The notes under the pieces: generated by a model
Told to the model about the DNA's origin: nothing
Database searches by the model: none
Seen by the model: only the letters and a program-made list of their open reading frames with translations
Shown: piece after piece, positions 6,529 through 10,281 of the stretch
How positions within the stretch are numbered: position 1 is the stretch's first letter
How the letters are laid out: each line of letters opens with the position of its first letter
Position numbers and translations under genes: made by a program
Source: Aequorivita sp. UBA3180
Lineage (GTDB): Bacteria > Bacteroidota > Bacteroidia > Flavobacteriales > Flavobacteriaceae
Assembly (NCBI GenBank): GCA_002364215.1
Contig: DEXQ01000015.1
Location: forward strand, 268,117-278,397
Direction: 5' to 3'
DNA length: 10,281 nucleotides

Positions 6529-7176
6529 TTAGCTTGTAGGTGAGGGTATTGCTGGCTTTACAGTTAATTGTCTTTTAAAACTACAAAACAGAAAATTCTG
6601 TATGGTGTTGAATGGTGTTGTGTGGTCCTCTGATACACAGCGAATTTTGTCAAATCCTTTTTTTAATTCCGATGTTAATTCCTCTTCATTGTATTGTTTT
6701 ATTTCAAGTCCGCTACATTTTTTTGGTCCGTTTTGTGAAAAGGTTCCTATTATTAAATAACCTCTTACAAATTTTGTCGCTATGTTAGTATATTTTTTAA
6801 TCTGATCATCTGTTGTAAGAAAATGAAAAGTTGCTCTGTCGTGCCAAACATCGAAAGATGTATCTGGTTCAAATTCGGCAATGTCGCTTACAATCCAATT
6901 TACTTTACTTGCCTTTTCTCCCAGTCTTTTTTTAGCTTTCGCAATTGCTTTTTCTGAAATATCAAGTACAGTAATGTTATTATACCCTTCCTTGAGTAAA
7001 TAGTCAACAAGTTTACTGTCGCCACCACCAATGTCTATAATTTTTGCCTTTTTATTTAGTTTGAACGAACGTATAAACTTCAGTGAAGTTTTTGGTATTT
7101 CTTGCGTCCAACTTACCTGGTCTGGATTTTTAGTTTCGTAAACTGTTTCCCAATGTTTCTTTCTGTCCAATTTCAT
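6529..7176 (-). CDS. Class I SAM-dependent methyltransferase, substrate unknown
   Basis: A 215-residue soluble methyltransferase. HWETVYETKNPDQVSW (8-23) is the N-terminal signature of a small family of stand-alone methyltransferases. Motif I is IIDIGGGDSKLVDYL (46-60), motif II is VLDIS (70-74), an acidic VSDIAEF stretch follows, and FDVWHDRATFHFLT is the motif IV region near 108-121. No membrane segment or signal peptide is seen. The final dozen residues, LTVKPAIPSPTS, follow a natural-looking end at FCSFKRQ and have a different, proline-rich character. The gene lies 82 bases after the AraC-type regulator and 142 bases before the mer repressor. A role in metal or metalloid methylation is possible from position only; nothing in the sequence identifies the substrate. 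Confidence 0.85.
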   Translation of the reverse strand: MKLDRKKHWETVYETKNPDQVSWTQEIPKTSLKFIRSFKLNKKAKIIDIGGGDSKLVDYLLKEGYNNITVLDISEKAIAKAKKRLGEKASKVNWIVSDIAEFEPDTSFDVWHDRATFHFLTTDDQIKKYTNIATKFVRGYLIIGTFSQNGPKKCSGLEIKQYNEEELTSELKKGFDKIRCVSEDHTTPFNTIQNFLFCSFKRQLTVKPAIPSPTS

Positions 7177-7202
7177 TTTGATATCTAAATTCGGTTCATT
7201 GG

Positions 7203-7229
7203 TAAATCAATATATCATCTATTGATTTA
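7203..7229. promoter_or_regulatory. Perfect 10-bp inverted repeat upstream of the methyltransferase gene
   Basis: TAAATCAATA (7203-7212) and TATTGATTTA (7220-7229) are exact inverse complements separated by seven bases. The element lies in the 82-base gap between the AraC-type regulator stop and the methyltransferase start. No T-run follows on the minus strand and the stem is AT-rich, so a regulator-binding site is more likely than an intrinsic terminator. I do not see a convincing TTTG/TAnnTTTG pair beside it. The adjacent regulator is a candidate binder, although AraC proteins usually favour direct repeats. Confidence 0.45.
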
Positions 7230-7258
7230 AATATCCCTTTAATTGTGGTAAACACACC

Positions 7259-7825
7259 TTAAATCTCATCCAAGGATTTTCGGTTTTTGTCTACAGATTT
7301 CTTGAACTGCGTAGGTGTCATTCCGGTTACTTTTTTGAATTGATTGCTTAAGTACGCAACGCTACTATAATGTAGTTGAAAAGCTATCTCGCTTAATGTC
7401 AATTCGTCGTAGACAATGAGTTCTTTTACACGTTCAATTTTTTGGTTGATGATGTATTGCTCGAACGTGATGCTTTCGACAGACGAGAATAGGGAACTTA
7501 AATATTTATAATCCAAGTTAAGTTCGCCAGTAACAATATCTGCCCATTTTAATTCGGTCTTTTCATTAGAATAATGTATCTTCTCAATTACCAAATTCTT
7601 CATTTGCTCGATAAGCTGGCTTTTACGGTCGTCAATCAAACTAAATCCTGCATTTTGTAGCTTTTTTGACAAAGATTTTTTTTCGAATTCATTGAGTGTC
7701 GAAACCAATTCTACCTCTCCTAACTTGACAGCTTTGTAATCAATGTTCAATACCACCAAAATTTCGGAAACTGCCGATATACATCTCGGACAGACCATAT
7801 TTTTTATGTGGATAATTGAACTCAT
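7259..7825 (-). CDS. AraC-family regulator with N-terminal HMA-like metal-binding domain
   Basis: A 188-residue predicted transcription factor. Residues 1 to about 66 follow the HMA ferredoxin-like pattern, starting IIHIKNMVCPRC (C12, C15, the only cysteines) and ending in NAGFSLIDD. The C-terminal half is an AraC/XylS DNA-binding domain: a first helix-turn-helix near 94-124 (TGELNLDYKYLSSLFSSVES) and a second near 143-173 (LTLSEIAFQLHYSS, then SNQFKKVTGMTPTQFKK). This suggests a soft-metal sensor in which binding at CPRC changes DNA affinity. Its targets are unknown; the methyltransferase downstream is closest. It starts five bases after the small membrane protein gene, so the two are probably co-transcribed. 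The usual AraC cupin sensor domain is absent. Confidence 0.87.
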   Translation of the reverse strand: MSSIIHIKNMVCPRCISAVSEILVVLNIDYKAVKLGEVELVSTLNEFEKKSLSKKLQNAGFSLIDDRKSQLIEQMKNLVIEKIHYSNEKTELKWADIVTGELNLDYKYLSSLFSSVESITFEQYIINQKIERVKELIVYDELTLSEIAFQLHYSSVAYLSNQFKKVTGMTPTQFKKSVDKNRKSLDEI

Positions 7826-7830
7826 TTTTT

Positions 7831-8007
7831 TTAAAATAGATTTACTCCTGCTTTTGAAAGTGAATAATAATATGCTGCTATAGCGGCTATTATAAATATG
7901 GCAATAATAGCCAAGATGCCAATAATTTTATCCTTTCTAGAAACATCATTTTTAGACTGTCGCTTGTTCTTTTTTGCTTTTCTTCTATTTCTTCTACTTT
8001 CACTCAT
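7831..8007 (-). CDS. Small single-pass membrane protein (58 residues), unknown function
   Basis: A short open frame that starts MSESRRNRRK and ends SKAGVNLF. The first 27 residues are strongly basic (many K and R), then IIGILAIIAIFIIAAIAAYY (about 28-47) forms one convincing transmembrane helix, with a short tail after it. The positive-inside rule places the basic end in the cytoplasm. An AGAGG-like stretch lies four bases before the ATG, unusual support for a start in this phylum. It lies five bases upstream of the AraC-type regulator gene. I do not recognise a family; it could be a membrane anchor or an accessory to the regulator, but the sequence does not decide. Confidence 0.6.
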   Translation of the reverse strand: MSESRRNRRKAKKNKRQSKNDVSRKDKIIGILAIIAIFIIAAIAAYYYSLSKAGVNLF

Positions 8008-8097
8008 TGCCCTCTTGCTATTACTTGATTTTTCTTTTCTTAGCTTCTACAACTAATTTTATAAAACCATATCCCTCAATATAGCATGGTAAGATGC

Positions 8098-8673
8098 TCA
8101 ATCCAATTTTAAAACTGTTTGGGCAAACTGCACATCTATTGTTTTGTCCAATCCCGGTATTACCTTGTCCAAACCTGTATCCGAGACCAAAATTTGCCCA
8201 TGTGCGCTTATTACGCATGACATTGAAGAACTAAAATAGATATGGGTAACGGTGGCTTTTAAACTGGTATTATAAGTGCTGTTATTGTAGGTAATTGAGA
8301 CCAGCCAATTAAAATTTATAGGATCATGTTCTTTTGATAAAAAATCCGTAGAGGGAATAGATCCTGAAAAACGTAAAATAAGCGGTTCCTCTTCCTCATT
8401 TAAATTGGTCATTATTTCAGGGTTATCTGTGGATAAGGTTTTCAAATCAAGAGTACCATTCAACTCTTTGCTACCATAATCCAAATACAAAGCGAGTTTA
8501 TGACTTTCTGCTTTTAAAGGTTTGTCCCGTAACATGGCCATCATTTGAATATGTCCATTTTCGTTCCTGTAAATATTTTGGGCACTGACCGTATAATAGT
8601 TAATGAATAGAGCAAATAACAGGGTTAAAATAAAATCTGCTATTCTTGACTTGTTTTTGAGTGCATTAATCAT
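8098..8673 (-). CDS. Exported protein of unknown function
   Basis: A 191-residue protein with an N-terminal signal peptide: a basic start (KNKSR), a hydrophobic run near 12-29 and a plausible cleavage site after VSA at about 31. The mature part is rich in alternating hydrophobic residues and suggests a beta-sheet protein, with DLKTLSTDNPEI and a repeated FSG/NFNW pattern. There is a loose resemblance to YceI-like lipid-binding proteins, too weak for assignment. One cysteine is seen in the mature part (MSCVISAHG), so no metal site is evident. It lies 23 bases after the PepSY gene and probably belongs to the same transcript. The 90 bases between its stop and the next gene show no clear terminator. 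Confidence 0.7.
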   Translation of the reverse strand: MINALKNKSRIADFILTLLFALFINYYTVSAQNIYRNENGHIQMMAMLRDKPLKAESHKLALYLDYGSKELNGTLDLKTLSTDNPEIMTNLNEEEEPLILRFSGSIPSTDFLSKEHDPINFNWLVSITYNNSTYNTSLKATVTHIYFSSSMSCVISAHGQILVSDTGLDKVIPGLDKTIDVQFAQTVLKLD

Positions 8674-8696
8674 ATGTCTAGGGGTGTTTATAATAG

Positions 8697-9413
8697 TTAG
8701 TTTTCCCTTATTTTCTTTTTAATTATTTTTCTAATGGTCGGTGATGACGTATACCATAGCAAGAATCCACTCAAGACAGTAATTAAGCCCAAAAGTGAAA
8801 ATGCTCTTAAAACAATGGTGTTGAAATTATCTCGTCCTTCATAGTCCATAGTATGCGTCATCCATAAAAAATCGAACCAACGCCAATCTCGATGACGTAC
8901 TGTTTGAAAAGCTCCATTTTCAATCGCCACATAAGCCTTAAGATTTTCATCGGTTTTATATGAAATCTCATAAGCTGGTAAAGGTCTACCCCTATACTCG
9001 TGATGATTGCCTACGGATTCAATTCTCTGTATTTTGTCAAACTCTAAATCCGACAACATATAGCGTTCAGCTACCTTAATTGCTTCCTGTTTGGTGATTC
9101 CTTTCTTTTTAGCTCCTGAAACAGCGTTGTACAGATGCTCTTCATTTATCCAATAATAAGGTTTGTCATCAATTTCTAATAACTCTAAAGATTTTACATT
9201 CAACTCATTTTCCAACTCAGATAAACCAATCAAGTTCTTAAATGTAGCTTGTTCAGGAACGTCTTTTTTGAAATGGTCACCGTGAATCTCATCAATGTCT
9301 GTCCAACTGAAATATAGACCACTAATAGTCCACATTAAGAATTGAATGCCGATGAAAAGGCCTAAATACCTATGTGTTTTTCTAATTTTTAGTGCTGTAT
9401 GCCTATTTACCAT
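8697..9413 (-). CDS. PepSY-associated transmembrane protein
   Basis: A 238-residue membrane protein. It begins with a basic LKIRKTHRYLGLFIGIQFLMWTISGLYF region: a histidine-containing first helix (about 14-34) typical of PepSY-TM proteins. A PepSY-like extracytoplasmic segment follows, including GITKQEAIKVAERYM (about 109-123). WRWFDFLWMTHTMDYEGRDNFN (about 177-198) is the conserved tryptophan/histidine stretch, and a second helix near 203-224 leads to a basic tail, KKKIREN. Related proteins occur with iron uptake and respiratory reductase functions; the exact role here is unknown. Conserved histidines could bind heme or metal, which is inference. The gene starts one base after the DUF2911 stop codon, so the two are tightly coupled. 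Confidence 0.83.
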   Translation of the reverse strand: MVNRHTALKIRKTHRYLGLFIGIQFLMWTISGLYFSWTDIDEIHGDHFKKDVPEQATFKNLIGLSELENELNVKSLELLEIDDKPYYWINEEHLYNAVSGAKKKGITKQEAIKVAERYMLSDLEFDKIQRIESVGNHHEYRGRPLPAYEISYKTDENLKAYVAIENGAFQTVRHRDWRWFDFLWMTHTMDYEGRDNFNTIVLRAFSLLGLITVLSGFLLWYTSSPTIRKIIKKKIREN

Positions 9414-9414
9414 A

Positions 9415-10008
9415 TTACTGATTTACCTTAAAGTGGAATTTTATAGAGACCTTCTCCCAACTCAATGAAATTGCACCTTCATTGTCATTAATCTTGTTCA
9501 CTTGATATTCCAAGTGTTCGGTAACTTCATCTGAAATGATGGGTTTAACTTTGAAGCGCAAAACATCATCCTTCTCCTCATACTCGTCCTTGCCGTGTTG
9601 GTCCCAATTTGAATTAAAAATTATGGTCCATTCGTCTTTTGATGGAATAGTAAAAAACCCATATTTACCGGCAGGTAACATTTTACCATCAATAATTAAA
9701 TCCTTGTTAGTTTCTATCCAGGTAGCCATATGTGCACCAGCTTGCCACAACTGGTCATAAGCCAACAACCCACCAAAAATGATTCTATTTCTTACGCCTG
9801 GCGACGAATAATCTATATGAATATGGGCATCGCCTATCATCGCCATCGTTGATGTATGTGGGCTCAAAGGTTTCTTTTTATCTGGTTGTGCAGAAGTTTC
9901 TGAAGCTTTTTCCTCAACAACTACCTCTTTGTCTTCTTTCACTTCTTGCTTGCAAGAGACAATAAGAAAACCGATTAGTAATACAGAAAGGTGGATATAT
10001 TTTTTCAT
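9415..10008 (-). CDS. DUF2911-family lipoprotein
   Basis: A 197-residue predicted lipoprotein. The lipobox is LIVSC, with C19 as the lipidated residue after a short hydrophobic signal. A Glu/Lys-rich linker (about 21-45) would space the domain from the membrane. The globular part carries the DUF2911 pattern: DYSSPGVRNRIIFGGL, then LWQAGAHMATWIETNKD and GKMLPAGKYGFFTIP, followed by an IIFNSNWDQHG strand. DUF2911 proteins are common in Bacteroidota and have no established biochemical activity. The gene lies six bases after the preceding partial gene and one base before the PepSY gene, which supports a single envelope operon. Confidence 0.88.
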   Translation of the reverse strand: MKKYIHLSVLLIGFLIVSCKQEVKEDKEVVVEEKASETSAQPDKKKPLSPHTSTMAMIGDAHIHIDYSSPGVRNRIIFGGLLAYDQLWQAGAHMATWIETNKDLIIDGKMLPAGKYGFFTIPSKDEWTIIFNSNWDQHGKDEYEEKDDVLRFKVKPIISDEVTEHLEYQVNKINDNEGAISLSWEKVSIKFHFKVNQ

Positions 10009-10014
10009 TAAATT

Positions 10015-10281
10015 TTATTTTGCATTTCTTGACGAAGAATGTGTTTTAATAATTTTCCATTTACCTTCCATCTTTTTCAAGATTGATGTTGCTACTCCTT
10101 TTTTCTTTATCGTTCTACTTTCGCCTTTTTCATCTGGGTTTAGTACGATAGTGTAGATGTAAGTTTCAGTAGTAAAAGCATAGGGCAAATCTACTTCCGC
10201 ATCAATTTCATAATCTGAAAATTCAAATTTCTTAAAATGCCCTAATTCTGGTCCTAAATGTTGTGCCTGTTGCACAACCAC
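10015..10281 (-). CDS. NTF2/SnoaL-like fold protein (5' end outside window)
   Basis: The C-terminal 88 residues of a frame that runs off the window edge. The ending GVATSILKKMEGKWKIIKTHSSSR matches the terminal strands of small NTF2/SnoaL-like (DUF4440-type) proteins, where WKI-x-x-x-HxS is typical. The preceding segment (YTIVLNPDEKG) fits the long curved sheet of that fold. The first visible codon is GTG, but the true start is probably further upstream because the family is longer. Ligand or catalytic activity cannot be assigned. It is the most upstream visible gene of the cluster that continues with the DUF2911 lipoprotein six bases later. Confidence 0.65.
   Translation of the reverse strand: MVVQQAQHLGPELGHFKKFEFSDYEIDAEVDLPYAFTTETYIYTIVLNPDEKGESRTIKKKGVATSILKKMEGKWKIIKTHSSSRNAK

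Noticed and set aside
8021..8218. A 65-residue minus-strand frame overlapping the start of the downstream gap
   Set aside because: It overlaps the exported protein gene in another frame, has no recognisable domain and has a composition typical of a shadow frame.
9661..9680. TTACCGGCAGGTAAC, similar to the repeat-like block in merTP
   Set aside because: It encodes part of LPAGKYGFFTIP, a conserved motif of DUF2911, so the similarity is best explained by the protein sequence.
1..10281. Insertion sequence, integrase, CRISPR array, tRNA or attachment site
   Set aside because: No transposase or integrase motif, regularly spaced repeats or tRNA-like cloverleaf was seen, so mobility of the locus cannot be shown from this window.

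Overview
The window looks like a chromosomal or mobile heavy-metal resistance region from a member of the Bacteroidota, most likely a flavobacterium. The evidence is the AT-rich sequence, two clear Bacteroidota-type promoters (TTTG at -33 and TAnnTTTG-like at -7), sparse Shine-Dalgarno sites, MerT-MerP fusion transporters and a DUF2911 lipoprotein. All supported genes are on the minus strand, so the operons read from high to low coordinates. No gene-free stretch exceeds 150 bases. I see no tRNA, rRNA, CRISPR array or transposase.

Region 1 (10281 to about 8098) is a tight cluster of envelope-related genes: a partial NTF2/SnoaL-like protein, a DUF2911 lipoprotein, a PepSY-type membrane protein and an exported protein of unknown function. 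Region 2 (8007 to 6529) holds a 58-residue single-pass membrane protein, a regulator that joins a heavy-metal-associated-like domain to an AraC DNA-binding domain, and a class I SAM methyltransferase. A perfect 10-bp inverted repeat precedes the methyltransferase.

Region 3 (6431 to 2899) is a mercury-resistance operon headed by an ArsR-family repressor instead of MerR. Its order is arsR-type repressor, merTP fusion, merP, merA (mercuric reductase), then a CsoR/RcnR-family repressor as the last gene. A strong promoter overlapped by an 8-6-8 palindrome precedes it, and its transcript would be leaderless or nearly so. Region 4 (2892 to 1, running off the window) starts from a second promoter directly after the csoR-like stop codon. 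A G5 tract flanked by short inverted repeats lies between its -33 and -7 boxes, as expected of a CsoR/RcnR operator. It drives a cysteine-rich thioredoxin-like protein, a second merTP fusion and a CopA-type P1B ATPase whose 3' end lies outside the window.

Together the genes suggest two stacked metal circuits. The ArsR-type repressor would gate mercury uptake and reduction. The product of the last gene of that operon would gate a second unit for thiol-based metal transfer and ATP-driven export. Six proteins carry an HMA-type CxxC motif, so soft-metal handling is the common theme. The metal sensed by the CsoR-like protein and by the AraC-type protein cannot be read from the sequence.
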